Shown piece by piece: positions 1-9,455 of a DNA stretch of 29,183 nucleotides. The notes below the pieces were generated by a model. It made no database searches, was not told the DNA's origin, and saw nothing but the letters and a program-made list of their open reading frames with translations. Position numbers and translations under genes: made by a program. Numbering within the stretch: the first letter of the stretch is position 1; each line of letters opens with the position of its first letter. Origin of the DNA: Microcystis sp. T1-4 (GTDB lineage Bacteria; Cyanobacteriota; Cyanobacteriia; Cyanobacteriales; Microcystaceae). The stretch covers positions 1 to 29,183 of the forward strand of contig NZ_CAIP01000323.1 of the NCBI RefSeq assembly GCF_000297435.1. The letters are read 5' to 3'.

Positions 1-57
1 ATAGGCGGGGGGATCTACCTTAGCAATGACAATCCTCAAAGGGAAAATTTAGCGATC

Positions 58-417
58 ATGATTACCTGTCCTCGTTGTCAGCACAAGGTCGATAGTCAAG
101 CCTTACAATGTCCCTACTGTGCTAATATTTTCAAGGCCTATGGTCATCCCGGTATGACCCTACATCAAGCCGTCACGGGTGAGTTTTTATGTGAAACCTG
201 TCTTTATCATGGCGATGATAGCTGTAATTTTCCCCAACGTCCCTACGCTACCAGTTGCACTTTATACAAAAATAGCCAAATAATAGCCGAAAAAATTCCT
301 CCTCTCCCGCTGCCTAGGGTTTTTAAAAATTGGTGTCTCAGAAATAAGGGATTATTGCTATTATTAACCCTGATTTTGGCCAGTATTGCTTTGGCTTTTA
401 TAAACTCACGTCGTTAA
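58..417 (+). CDS. Zinc-ribbon protein with C-terminal membrane anchor
   Basis: Small protein of unknown function (119 aa). The N-terminus carries two CxxC pairs (C4/C7 and C18/C21), a typical zinc ribbon. A second cysteine group follows (C45, C48, C56, C67). One hydrophobic segment at about residues 97-116 ends in basic residues (NSRR), so the ribbon probably faces the cytoplasm. The reading frame stays open to the left edge of the window, so an upstream start cannot be excluded; ATG at 58 is preferred because it puts the first CxxC at residue 4, as is usual in such proteins. The gene is convergent with the histidine kinase gene, and the two 3' ends overlap by 20 bp. The fold is seen in the sequence; the function is unknown. 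Confidence 0.75.
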   Translation: MITCPRCQHKVDSQALQCPYCANIFKAYGHPGMTLHQAVTGEFLCETCLYHGDDSCNFPQRPYATSCTLYKNSQIIAEKIPPLPLPRVFKNWCLRNKGLLLLLTLILASIALAFINSRR

Positions 418-2389
418 TTTTTTTGCTGGCGATCAAGCCTTGATATAGGTCTAGATCGAACCAGAAAGTTGTGCCAATTCCCACTTCACTAATCAGATTA
501 ATTTGACTATAGTGTTTTTCAATAATATTTTTAACTATCGATAATCCTAATCCCGTCCCTTCTAGGGTATGAACGCGATTTTCTACCCGATAGAAGCGAT
601 CGAATATGGCACTTTGATCCTCGGCATCGATGCCAATACCAGTATCGGATACTTCTACGCGAATTTTGAGAGTTTCTTGGGGATTATCTCTGCTTATTTT
701 ATAGGCACGGATCACCACTTTACCGCCGGCAGGAGTAAATTTTAGGGAGTTACCAACTAGATTAGTTAATACCTGTAAGAGTAGATCATAATGGCCTAAA
801 ATTGGTAGTAAATTGGCTTCAATTTCCGAGCTTAATTCTAGTCCTTTATCCCTAGCATTGAGTTGATAGGTTCTTAGGGTTTGTTCGATTAATTGTCCGA
901 TATCGAGCGCATCTAAGTTATAGTTACGCGAGGATTCTAACCGAGAAAGATCGAGAACATCATTAACTAAACGAGTTAAGCGATCGGTTTCATGATTCGC
1001 GGTTTCTAAAAACTCTCTTTTTTCTGTATCGCTGAGATCCTCACCAAATTCTGTCAGGGTTTCAATAAAAGATTTGATGTTAAATAAAGGTGTTCTTAAC
1101 TCATGGGAAACATTGCTAATAAATTGACTTTTTGCCTCATTTAATTCTGTTTCTCTGGTGATATCCTGTAGCGTCATGGCAATTCCCCGGACATTCTCCC
1201 GATACTGATCGAATACCTGAGTTAACAAAATGCGAATTGTGCAGGGTTTCGGGTAAGTTAAAGATAATCTAAATTCCGCTGGGGCATAGTTATTATTTTC
1301 CTGATTAATAACAGCATTTTTCTGATTTTGATTAGCGGTTTCTTCATTCTGGAGTGGTTCTCCCGCCGCAATTTGATAGAGGGGTTTAGTTAGTTTAACG
1401 GTTAACTCCGAGGGAAAAAGATGTAAAACATTTTTACCGATAATTTCCCGATCTTCCCAGCCAAATATTTCCCGAGCTGCTGGATTAATTAATAATAATT
1501 GAAAGTTAGTATCTAAGAGAATTGCTCCATCAGCAATAGTGGACATTAACGTATCTAGTTTCGCTTTTTCGGCGGTCATTTCTTCGATATTTTGTTCCTC
1601 GTATCGCTCCAATTTTTCCGCCATTTCATTAAAACTGAGAATTAATTCCCCTAACTCTCCTCCCAGGGGTAAATCAACGCGCTGCTTAAAATTTCCCGCT
1701 GCAATATTTTTTACCCCGACTAATAACTCCTTGATCGGTTTGGTGATAGTTAAAGCATTAAAAACTGCCCCGAGAATCACCATAGCCCAAATCGAGACAA
1801 AAACGGCAATAGTAACATCACGGGTTAGATTAGAAGAAGCCACCACAATAGCGTTAGGATTGATCCCGATCGCTAACACTCCCAAATATTTGCCTTCATG
1901 ATTTAAGGGAACAAAGACATCGGTGACTTCACCGTCGGGGGTTTTATGCTGACGGATGAGGGGAGTTTCCCCATTTTCGCCATAATTTTCTGGTAATTGA
2001 ATGCGACGCTCGATCGTCAGGGAGTTCTTAACTTCGGCGGTAGAATAGGGAATACCGAAAAATATTTCACCCTCCTCGTTAGCGTAGATTAAATAACGAA
2101 CACTGGAGGTACTACTATAAAAACGGGCTGAAAAACGGGCTAAATCGGTTAAATTGTCCTCAGCAATGAGGGGGGAGACATTCGCGGCTAATAACAGCCC
2201 TAAATCCCGGCCAAAACGGGTATCATTGAGACGCACATCCTGCTGGATCGTGTTAACCGCCCAAAAGGTTAAACCACTCATCAACAAAGAAACGGCTAAA
2301 GTAGCCGCAGCCATTAATTTAGTTTGGAGGGTGAATTCGGACCACCAACGGGCGATCGCTTTTCGGAGAATGGGCAGAAAATTAAACAC
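398..2389 (-). CDS. nblS: Sensor histidine kinase NblS/Hik33 (DspA)
   Basis: Membrane-bound sensor kinase of the Hik33/NblS/DspA family, which in cyanobacteria controls responses to high light, cold, osmotic stress and nutrient stress, signalling with RpaB-type regulators. Its 663 aa match the length I recall for the Synechocystis protein. Order of parts: TM1 about 24-46, extracytoplasmic sensor loop about 47-190, TM2 about 192-214, HAMP about 214-266 followed by a coiled-coil linker, PAS about 275-410, HisKA with phospho-acceptor H429 in SNVSHELRTP, then a HATPase domain with N box (TNLVGNSLKF), G1 (SDTGIGID), F box (FDRFYR) and G2 (GTGLGLSIV). All catalytic motifs are intact. A glutamine/asparagine-rich insert sits in the PAS region near 345-368. 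The family is clear; the ortholog name is from memory. Confidence 0.92.
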   Translation of the reverse strand: MFNFLPILRKAIARWWSEFTLQTKLMAAATLAVSLLMSGLTFWAVNTIQQDVRLNDTRFGRDLGLLLAANVSPLIAEDNLTDLARFSARFYSSTSSVRYLIYANEEGEIFFGIPYSTAEVKNSLTIERRIQLPENYGENGETPLIRQHKTPDGEVTDVFVPLNHEGKYLGVLAIGINPNAIVVASSNLTRDVTIAVFVSIWAMVILGAVFNALTITKPIKELLVGVKNIAAGNFKQRVDLPLGGELGELILSFNEMAEKLERYEEQNIEEMTAEKAKLDTLMSTIADGAILLDTNFQLLLINPAAREIFGWEDREIIGKNVLHLFPSELTVKLTKPLYQIAAGEPLQNEETANQNQKNAVINQENNNYAPAEFRLSLTYPKPCTIRILLTQVFDQYRENVRGIAMTLQDITRETELNEAKSQFISNVSHELRTPLFNIKSFIETLTEFGEDLSDTEKREFLETANHETDRLTRLVNDVLDLSRLESSRNYNLDALDIGQLIEQTLRTYQLNARDKGLELSSEIEANLLPILGHYDLLLQVLTNLVGNSLKFTPAGGKVVIRAYKISRDNPQETLKIRVEVSDTGIGIDAEDQSAIFDRFYRVENRVHTLEGTGLGLSIVKNIIEKHYSQINLISEVGIGTTFWFDLDLYQGLIASKKINDVSL

Positions 2390-2504
2390 GGTTAGGCAGC
2401 ATTAATCTGTATTCTTGACGACTCTATCGCTTAAATCGCGGGTTAACACGATCATCTTAACTCATTATTAAGCTGGTAGCCGTTAAACCAGCACTAATCA
2501 AAGC

Positions 2505-2852
2505 CTAAGTCTCCGAGAAAGTTAAGAAATGCCCAAAAGCGCCAATAGTTCTAATTTTAGCCACCCCCGGTACTTCTGTGGTGTAAATACTGAACACACC
2601 TAAATTTTGCCGTTGACTAGAGGTTTCGATCGCTGGTTTTAAGATTTGATTTTTGATCACATTTCTGGCTGCCACTGGCAAAGAATCGATCGAGTCACAG
2701 AGACTGATTTTCTCGCAAGCAATTTTGTCGGCATGAGCGAGGAGTTTTTCGGCGGCGTATTCGCTGTAAAGTTCTTGGGGGGGATTGGTAAATCCCATAA
2801 TCCCCGCTATTACCCCCAGGGCGATCGCTCCCTTGAAGAAATTACCCCCCAT
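2505..2852 (-). CDS. Small exported conserved protein (DUF4359-like)
   Basis: 115-aa protein with a hydrophobic N-terminal segment (about residues 5-21, ending in GFTNPP), followed by a small soluble domain with two cysteines (C46 and C52) and a C-terminal FSIYTTEVPG...GAFGHF pattern. It resembles the short DUF4359 proteins of cyanobacteria and bacilli; that assignment is from memory and tentative. The N-terminus could be an uncleaved membrane anchor or a signal peptide. It lies alone on the minus strand between the kinase and a zinc-ribbon protein, with no obvious operon partner. A HIP1 octamer lies inside its first codons (2821-2828). Function unknown. Confidence 0.6.
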   Translation of the reverse strand: MGGNFFKGAIALGVIAGIMGFTNPPQELYSEYAAEKLLAHADKIACEKISLCDSIDSLPVAARNVIKNQILKPAIETSSQRQNLGVFSIYTTEVPGVAKIRTIGAFGHFLTFSET

Positions 2853-2927
2853 AGCTACTTAGCTCCTTGATTTTGTCTTCTCACTCTAATTTTGACAAGA
2901 CATTTTCGATCCGGCTAGGGGGCAGTG

Positions 2928-3119
2928 TTAATTTCTTAAACCAATACCGGGTGCATAGCACTCTAGTACATTTCCTGTGAGACTGCAGCTAATTAACAGA
3001 TAATCACAGTGAGAACAGGCGGTGCTAACGAGATGGTGTTCTAAAATATGCTGTCTTTCGGCAAAATTTCCACAATTAGGACAGCGCACTTGTTGCAGGG
3101 TGATCATAGCAAACCTCAT
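2928..3119 (-). CDS. Small zinc-ribbon protein
   Basis: 63-aa protein with two CxxC pairs (C13/C16 in VRCPNCGNFAER and C35/C38 in ACSHCDYLL), so a four-cysteine zinc ribbon. Similar short cyanobacterial proteins are often labelled as PriA-helicase-like because of this ribbon, but nothing here supports helicase activity. The start may be the internal methionine of MITLQQVRCPNC (residue 5), which gives the more typical N-terminus. It is a stand-alone minus-strand gene. Function unknown; it could bind nucleic acid or serve as a small adaptor. Confidence 0.65.
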   Translation of the reverse strand: MRFAMITLQQVRCPNCGNFAERQHILEHHLVSTACSHCDYLLISCSLTGNVLECYAPGIGLRN

Positions 3120-3358
3120 TAATTAGTTATCTTCTGTATATCAAGCTAGTTTTTCTTGATCCCAATCGGTTTAAGTCTATTTTTTCCTTGATCCCCATTA
3201 TGAACTCGATCATCTGATCTTGCTAGTAATTTTTACTAAACTTTGCAATTTTTCTGGAAAATTTTAATAATTTCTTTCTGGTGTTTTTTACCTTGATCGG
3301 ATAGGTATCGGTAATTTTGGGGAAGAGAAAACCAGAAAGTGAACTATTGATCCCTTAC

Positions 3359-3367
3359 TGCTATAAT
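3359..3367 (+). promoter_or_regulatory. Extended -10 promoter for the GT4 gene
   Basis: The motif TGCTATAAT (TG-N-TATAAT, a perfect extended -10) sits 26 bp upstream of the ATG at 3393. No good -35 box lies 17 bp upstream, which fits an extended -10 promoter. Predicted from sequence only. Confidence 0.5.
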
Positions 3368-3392
3368 TACGGCTGAGATTATTGATTATCCT

Positions 3393-4526
3393 ATGAAGTA
3401 CGCTCTGGTTCACGAGTGGTTAACCCCAAAGGCGACGGGGGGATCGGAATTAGTGGTTAGGGAGATTTTACAATGTCTAGAGGCGGATTTATACGCTTTG
3501 ATCGATTTTGAGTCCACTAATCCCGATAGTTATCTCTATGGTCGCTCGATCGGGACAACTTTTCTGCAAAACTTCCCGAAAGCGAGAAATGGCGTACAAA
3601 AATACTTACCTTTTCTTCCCCTAGCGATCGAGCAGTTAAATTTAGAGGATTATGATATGATTTTATCCTCCTCCCATTGTGTGGCTAAAGGGGTGTTAAT
3701 TCGACCGGATCAGGTGCACATTTGTTATTGTCACACTCCGATGCGTTATGCTTGGGATTTAACTTTTGACTATCTGGCTAATAGTAAGTTAGGACAGGGA
3801 TTACCCGGTATTTTCACCCGTTATCTTTTGCATGGTTTGCGTCAGTGGGATGTGATTTCTGCTAATCGTGTGGACTATTTTCTGGCTAATTCCCACCACA
3901 CCGCTAGACGAATTTGGCGCTGTTATCGACGGGAGGCAAAAGTTATTTATCCTCCCGTACAAATTGAGCGTTTTCCCTACCAAGAGAAAAAAGAAGATTT
4001 TTATTTAGTAGTCTCTCGTTTGGTTAGTTATAAAAAAGTCCCTTTAATTGTGGAGGCATTTAATCAATTGGGATTACCCCTAGTGGTTATTGGAGATGGT
4101 CCCCAGATGGCTTTAATCCGACATTTAGCAAGGGATAACATTCAGATTTTAGGGGCAGTGTCCGATCGAATGGTAGCAGAATATATGTCGAAAGCAAAAG
4201 CGTTTATTTATGCTGCTTGTGAGGATTTTGGTATTGCTTTAGTGGAAGCGCAAGCTTGTGGTACTCCCGTGATTGCATTTGCTGCCGGAGGTGCTTTAGA
4301 AACCGTGCGAGATCTGCGGGAAAATTCTCCCCAGGGAACAGGATTACTTTTTGGGGAACAAAATCCCCAATCTTTGGTAGAAGCAGTTAAATATTTTGTT
4401 GATCACGCTGATAAAATTGCTCCAGAAAATTGTCGGCAACAGGCTAATAGATTTACTCCTGAAATCTTTCAAAGTAACTATAGTTTATTTGTCGAGGAAC
4501 ATTCAATCTCTAAAATTTATTGCTAA
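3393..4526 (+). CDS. Family 4 glycosyltransferase
   Basis: GT-B fold glycosyltransferase of family GT4 (377 aa). It transfers a sugar from a nucleotide sugar to a polysaccharide, lipid or glycan precursor; the donor cannot be read from the sequence. The N-terminal acceptor domain starts with MKYALVHEWL and the GGSE loop (16-19), and has a conserved CHTPMRYAWD stretch at 113-122. The C-terminal donor domain has VSRLVSYKK (207-215) and the E-x7-E signature as E277 (CEDFGIALVE) and E285. Length and motifs are complete. It is monocistronic as far as can be seen, with an extended -10 just upstream. Likely role: cell-surface or extracellular polysaccharide synthesis. Confidence 0.88.
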   Translation: MKYALVHEWLTPKATGGSELVVREILQCLEADLYALIDFESTNPDSYLYGRSIGTTFLQNFPKARNGVQKYLPFLPLAIEQLNLEDYDMILSSSHCVAKGVLIRPDQVHICYCHTPMRYAWDLTFDYLANSKLGQGLPGIFTRYLLHGLRQWDVISANRVDYFLANSHHTARRIWRCYRREAKVIYPPVQIERFPYQEKKEDFYLVVSRLVSYKKVPLIVEAFNQLGLPLVVIGDGPQMALIRHLARDNIQILGAVSDRMVAEYMSKAKAFIYAACEDFGIALVEAQACGTPVIAFAAGGALETVRDLRENSPQGTGLLFGEQNPQSLVEAVKYFVDHADKIAPENCRQQANRFTPEIFQSNYSLFVEEHSISKIYC

Positions 4527-4777
4527 ATTTAATGATAGCCTTTATCTTAAGGGAGAGCTAGGAGGTTTTCGTTTTAGGGAGTCAGTCATCGGTCGTCGAT
4601 AACAAATTAGGTTACAATTTATTTTGATGAGAAACGTTGTATTTCCTCAATGGTGGGAGTGCATCACCTGCGCTCAAAATGTAATAATATTATGGATATT
4701 TCTCGAAAGTAGATATCTAGCCAACGCTGATAGCTTACCGTGGTGATTGTGATGACAGAAAAGCGAGGATTATAGCC

Positions 4778-5977
4778 GTGCCTTGGAATCGAGTTAATCA
4801 ATGGGTAGAAAGACGCTCTTTAGTGGCCTTAGAATCAGCTTATCAGAGAGCGCTGAAAATTAAAGCGATCGAAGATAAACATTTTGGGGGACAAAAAATT
4901 TCCCCGGCTGCCGTGGGAGGAAAAAGTGTTTATGATTACTTTCAAAGTACCCTAGAGCGAGAATTATTACAGATACGTCTCGATTTAACTCAAGTGCGTC
5001 TGGGTAATTTTATCAATCCGCAAACTAACCCAGAAAATAATAACATCCTAGAGACTTTAAAGGCGATCGAGGATATTATCGGTAAATATCGCCTAGACTT
5101 AGGGGAATTGCTGCCCCCATTACCGAATAATCAAACCCCAAATCTGCCTAATACCAATCTCACCGATGATAAACCCAGGGATAAAGATAACCAGATAATT
5201 TCTCCTGCAACTGGTAATAAATTTTTTAACTTCCAGCAAGAATTAACCCCCGAATACGAACAAACCGTTATTAAACAACTCCGTACCTTGCGACAACAGC
5301 AACGGATTGCTATTCGTTTTATCCTGATTATTATTTTAGTTCCTCTCTTGGTGCAGGTTATTAGTAGGAACTTTATTTTTAGCCCTGTTTTAAACTATTT
5401 TGGTGTGGATAGAGCGAAAATATCAGAAGTTTATATTTCTCAAGAAATTGGCGAAAAATATCTCAGGGAATTTGCTAGACTTCAAGAAATTGAAGAAATC
5501 AAGCACGTCTTAGGAGTAGCAAAAGTAGGGAATGAATCAGAAGAAACCTTTCGGGAACAGGTGCAAGAATTATTCAGAGAAGCTGGTTATGAAAGTCAAG
5601 ATGGTTGGAAAAACTTACTATCGGATCTCACGGGATTAATAGCCTTTATTTCGATCTTAATTTTTGGTCGTCAACAATTGGCAATTACGCGAGCTTATGT
5701 TAGTCGCTATTTTCTCAGCTTAAATGATATCACCAAAGCCTTTATTTTTATTCTCTTTACCGATATATTTGTCGGTTTTCATTCGGCGGAGGGTTGGACG
5801 GTAATCTTAGAAACTTTGTTCCGGCACTTTGGTTGGCGCGAGAATATTACATTTATTAGCTTGTTTGTGGCCACTGTTCCCGTTATCCTAGATACCATCT
5901 TTAAACTATTAATATTTAATTATCTGACTCGTAAATCTCCCACCGCCGCAACTATCCTAGAAAAAATGAACCAGTAA
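4778..5977 (+). CDS. pxcA: Proton extrusion protein PxcA (CemA/CotA family)
   Basis: Inner-membrane protein of the PxcA/CemA family, needed in cyanobacteria for light-induced proton extrusion and indirectly for CO2 uptake and pH balance. The 399 aa comprise a long soluble N-terminal part (about 1-175) beginning MPWNRVNQWVERRSL, then a CemA-type membrane domain with hydrophobic segments at about 177-198, 285-298, 318-336 and 357-378. It contains the conserved FVGFHSAEGW stretch, the equivalent of the FHS...GW signature of chloroplast CemA. It begins with GTG, with an AGCGAGGA ribosome site about 8 nt upstream. A 7-codon reading frame (ATG at 4753) ends 3 nt before this GTG and could couple translation. 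The RND pump gene starts 6 bp after its stop. Confidence 0.88.
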   Translation: MPWNRVNQWVERRSLVALESAYQRALKIKAIEDKHFGGQKISPAAVGGKSVYDYFQSTLERELLQIRLDLTQVRLGNFINPQTNPENNNILETLKAIEDIIGKYRLDLGELLPPLPNNQTPNLPNTNLTDDKPRDKDNQIISPATGNKFFNFQQELTPEYEQTVIKQLRTLRQQQRIAIRFILIIILVPLLVQVISRNFIFSPVLNYFGVDRAKISEVYISQEIGEKYLREFARLQEIEEIKHVLGVAKVGNESEETFREQVQELFREAGYESQDGWKNLLSDLTGLIAFISILIFGRQQLAITRAYVSRYFLSLNDITKAFIFILFTDIFVGFHSAEGWTVILETLFRHFGWRENITFISLFVATVPVILDTIFKLLIFNYLTRKSPTAATILEKMNQ

Positions 5978-5983
5978 CGCCCT

Positions 5984-8900
5984 ATGATCCTCAGTATTGC
6001 CGATACCTTCATTAAAAGACCCGTTCTGACCACAGTTTGCTCGATTTTAATCGTTTTGATCGGAGCGATCGCTGTTCCCTTTTTACCCCTAGAAAAACTG
6101 CCCCAGTTGGCATTTATTCAGGTAGCGGTAAATGCCAACTATTTGGGAACCGATGCCAAAACCGTACAGGATAACGTTACCACGGTACTCGATCGCCAGA
6201 TTAACGGGACAGAACAGATTGTTTATATGCAGTCCCAGAGTACCAACACCGGACAAAGTACGGTGAATGTCTTTTTCCCGGTGGAAATGGATCGGAACAT
6301 TGCCCAAGTCTTGGTACAAAACCGTGTCAGTACCGCGGCCGCTAGTTTACCGGAGGAAGTGAACCGGCAGGGGGTGACAACTAATACCCAATCCCCCAGC
6401 GTTACCCTTGCCTACGGGATTTCCGCCAAACCGGACGAAAAGGGCAATTATCCCTACGATACGGTCTTTTTAAGTAACTTTGTCGATCGAGTCATCGATG
6501 CCGAGATTCGCCGGATCGAGGGTGTTGGTAGTACGACCATCATCGGGGAGAGGGAATACGCCCTGCGTTTTTGGCTTAATCCCGATGCTTTAGCCGCTAG
6601 GGGTGTATCGGCGGAACAAGTAGTACAGGCAATCCGAGAACAGAATATTCAGGTGGGTGCGGGGACAATTGGCGGTGATCCCAGTCCCGATGATCAGCAA
6701 TTCCAGATCGCGATTCGCGCCGTTGGTAGGGTGGCCACCGGGGAGGAAGCAGAAAATATCGTCGTCAAAGTCGGGGAAAATGGCGATTTAATCCGAATTA
6801 AAGACGTGGGACGCGCAGAAATCGGAGCGGAAAACTACAGTACCGCCGCCTATTTCGACAAATCCCCCGCCGTCGTCTATATCGTCTATCAGTTGCCCGG
6901 TTCCAACGCTTGGAATACTGCCAAACTGGTAAAAGAAAAAATGGCGGAACTAGAACCGAGTTTTCCCCCGGGGTTAAATATCGCCATTACCCTCGATAAT
7001 ACCGCCTTTGTCGCCGCTTCCCTGGAAGAAGCCGTTGGCACTTTGGTGGAGGCGATTTTACTGGTTATTCTCGTCATTTTTATCTTCCTTCAGGATTGGC
7101 GCACCACGATCATTCCGGCGATCGCTATTCCCGTATCTTTGATCGGAACCATGGCCGTCGCCCTAGCTTTAGGCTATTCTCTCAATAACCTCTCCTTGTT
7201 TGCCGTCATTCTAGCCACCGGGTTAGTGGTGGACGACGGGATCGTGGTTGTAGAAGCGGTATCGGAAAAATTACGGCAGGGAATGCGGCCATTGCAAGCT
7301 GCCCTCGATGCCATGGGCGAGTTAACCTCGGCGGTGATCGCTAGTTCTCTTGTACTACTAGCGGTTTTTATTCCCGTCACCTTCTTCCCCGGTACGGTGG
7401 GGATCGTTTATCGACAATTTGCCGTCATCATCTCCGCTTCAATTATCATCTCCACCTTTAACGCCCTCAGTTTTTCCCCCACCATGTCGGCGATTATCAT
7501 GAAAGCGCCCCAACGCACCCGCGGACCCTTGGGACTGTTTTTCGAGGGCTTTAATCGGGGTTTCAACGCAGTTAAAGAAGGTTATCGACGCTCGATCGAA
7601 TTTCTGATCCGAGTTCGCTTTCTGGTTTTACCCTTCTTTATCGCCGCCCTCTTTCTCACAGCTTGGAGTTACAACACCACTCCCCAGGGTTTTATCCCCG
7701 AAGAAGACCAAGGTTATGCCTTCGTTTTGGTGCAAGCACCCCCCGGGGTTTCCCTGCGCTACACCGACCAGGTTATCCGTCAGATTAACGAAGAAATTCT
7801 CGACGGTATCGAAGAAATCGATCACTTTGTCGGTATGGCGGGCTTTAGTTTTGCTGGAAGTGGTAGCAACCAAGGGCTATTTTTTGTCAAGTTAAAAGAA
7901 TGGTCGGAACGGCCCGGGGAAGATAAGTCAGTTTTCGGCATTCTCAGGAAAATTAACCGAGAATTAGCCACTAAAGTCCGAGATGCTCGCGCTTTCGCCG
8001 TTAATGCGCCCCCTGTGGATGGATTAAGTTCTACCGGCGGTTTCGAGTTATTTATCCAAAACCGCGCTTCTTTCCCTATGGATGCTTTGATTGCCAACGC
8101 TAATAACGTCATGGCCGAGGCCCGGACAAGACCGGAATTATCGGGAATTTTCACCCAATTTACCACCGACACGCCGATGCTGGAACTTTCCATCAATCGC
8201 AACCAGCTACAGGCCCAAAACGTCGATATGCAGGCCGTTTTCGGTACCCTGCAAACCTATCTCGGTTCCAACTTCGTCAACCAATTCGTCTTAGGCGATC
8301 GCTTGTATCGAGTCTTTGCCCAAGCAGAAGCGGATTATCGTTCTAATCCCGAAGATATCAACCGTCTTTACGTCCGTTCCCGTACCGGGGCCAATATTCC
8401 CCTATCGGGTTTAGTTAGCGTCAAACGCTTCACCTATCCACCGATTATCACTAACTTTAACCTCTATCCCTCGATTAACGTTCAGGGTAATCCCGCTCCC
8501 GGTTTTAGTACGGGACAGGCGATCGCAGTGATGGAAGATGTTTGTCGGAAAGTCCTGCAGCCCGGTTTCGGTTACGCTTGGACGGGTACGGCTTTCCAAG
8601 AAAAAACTTCCGCCGGGGCTGCCCCAATTATCTTCGGATTAGCCTTTATCGTGGTTTTCCTAGTACTCGCGGCCCAGTACGAAAGCTACATTGACCCGAT
8701 TATCATCATGATTACCGTTCCCCTAGCGATCCTGGGTGCCATGGGGGCCATACTGTTGCGGGCGAATTTACTACAAGTGGGTAGTCTCTTCCCGACGGTG
8801 AATAATAATATCTATGCTCAGGTGGCTTTGGTCATGTTGATCGGTTTAGCGGCAAAAAATGCGATTTTAATCGTGGAATTCGCTAACCAGTCCCGTACTT

Positions 8901-9286
8901 TGGGTTTAAGTATTCCCGATGCGGCAGCCCGGGCCTCGACGGAACGCTTAAGACCGATTCTGATGACGGCTATTTCCGGTTTAGTCGGTTTCTTGCCCTT
9001 GGTTATCGCTTCCGGTGCCGGGGCGATGAGTCGTTGGTCCCTGGGAACTGCAATCCTAGGCGGTTATCTGATTTCCACGGTGTTGAGTTTATTTCTCGTC
9101 CCGGTGTTGTATGTGCTGATCAAACAGTTCGAGGCCCGATTCCTCTCCTCGAAACCCCCCAAAGATGGCGGTTCTGGCAATAGTAAAACTCCTTCTCTCG
9201 GTGGCGAAAGAAATACATCAGAAACCCCCATAGAAGAAGGGGTCATTTCCTCTTTGAAAATCTCTCCTCAGTCCCCGAATGACTAG
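5984..9286 (+). CDS. RND efflux transporter, HAE1/AcrB type
   Basis: Inner-membrane proton-driven multidrug or hydrophobe exporter (1100 aa), which would work as a trimer with a periplasmic adaptor and a TolC-like channel. Visible features: N-terminal TM1 (DTFIKRPVLTTVC...), periplasmic porter loops, and the RND TM4 proton-relay pair D417-D418 in GLVVDDGIVVVE. The TM10 partner lysine K958 is in LIGLAAKNAI. The second half repeats the first, as expected. About 70 C-terminal residues beyond the last TM are hydrophilic, rich in S, G and P, and longer than in AcrB. No adaptor (AcrA) or outer-membrane partner is nearby; instead it follows pxcA by 6 bp, so the two are probably cotranscribed. The gene holds four HIP1 octamers. 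Confidence 0.92.
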   Translation: MILSIADTFIKRPVLTTVCSILIVLIGAIAVPFLPLEKLPQLAFIQVAVNANYLGTDAKTVQDNVTTVLDRQINGTEQIVYMQSQSTNTGQSTVNVFFPVEMDRNIAQVLVQNRVSTAAASLPEEVNRQGVTTNTQSPSVTLAYGISAKPDEKGNYPYDTVFLSNFVDRVIDAEIRRIEGVGSTTIIGEREYALRFWLNPDALAARGVSAEQVVQAIREQNIQVGAGTIGGDPSPDDQQFQIAIRAVGRVATGEEAENIVVKVGENGDLIRIKDVGRAEIGAENYSTAAYFDKSPAVVYIVYQLPGSNAWNTAKLVKEKMAELEPSFPPGLNIAITLDNTAFVAASLEEAVGTLVEAILLVILVIFIFLQDWRTTIIPAIAIPVSLIGTMAVALALGYSLNNLSLFAVILATGLVVDDGIVVVEAVSEKLRQGMRPLQAALDAMGELTSAVIASSLVLLAVFIPVTFFPGTVGIVYRQFAVIISASIIISTFNALSFSPTMSAIIMKAPQRTRGPLGLFFEGFNRGFNAVKEGYRRSIEFLIRVRFLVLPFFIAALFLTAWSYNTTPQGFIPEEDQGYAFVLVQAPPGVSLRYTDQVIRQINEEILDGIEEIDHFVGMAGFSFAGSGSNQGLFFVKLKEWSERPGEDKSVFGILRKINRELATKVRDARAFAVNAPPVDGLSSTGGFELFIQNRASFPMDALIANANNVMAEARTRPELSGIFTQFTTDTPMLELSINRNQLQAQNVDMQAVFGTLQTYLGSNFVNQFVLGDRLYRVFAQAEADYRSNPEDINRLYVRSRTGANIPLSGLVSVKRFTYPPIITNFNLYPSINVQGNPAPGFSTGQAIAVMEDVCRKVLQPGFGYAWTGTAFQEKTSAGAAPIIFGLAFIVVFLVLAAQYESYIDPIIIMITVPLAILGAMGAILLRANLLQVGSLFPTVNNNIYAQVALVMLIGLAAKNAILIVEFANQSRTLGLSIPDAAARASTERLRPILMTAISGLVGFLPLVIASGAGAMSRWSLGTAILGGYLISTVLSLFLVPVLYVLIKQFEARFLSSKPPKDGGSGNSKTPSLGGERNTSETPIEEGVISSLKISPQSPND

Positions 9287-9307
9287 GGTGTTAGGAGACT
9301 TTTTCAG

Positions 9308-9455
9308 TGATCAGTAATCAGTAATCAGTAAACAGTAATCACTGAAAAGAAAAAAGAAAGCCCCGCAATTGCCACTTAATACTGATAACTGATAACTGAT
9401 AACTGATAACTGATAACTGATAACTGATAACTGATAACTGATAACTGATAACTGA
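9308..9455. repeat. Heptanucleotide tandem repeat tract (STRR) with inverted partner
   Basis: From 9381 to 9450 the heptamer ACTGATA is repeated ten times without error, followed by a partial unit to 9455. At 9308-9345 a related, roughly inverse set (about TCAGTAA, three to four copies) precedes it. The inverse of the heptamer is TCAGTTA, so the two tracts can pair with one mismatch per unit and would form a long imperfect hairpin. Short tandemly repeated heptamers are a known feature of cyanobacterial genomes. The tract ends 5 bp before the start codon of the antiporter gene at 9461. Confidence 0.9.

Noticed and set aside
1..39. Minus-strand frame running off the left edge (TTG start, reading RIVIAKVDPPAY)
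   Set aside because: Only 13 codons are visible, with a weak start and no ribosome site; it could be a divergent gene but cannot be supported.
4396..4602. 68-codon frame overlapping the GT4 gene end
   Set aside because: It lies mostly inside the glycosyltransferase gene in another frame and has no motifs of its own.
4527..4777. Possible riboswitch or small RNA upstream of pxcA
   Set aside because: Some short inverted stretches, but no known riboswitch core or convincing stem with a terminator could be drawn.
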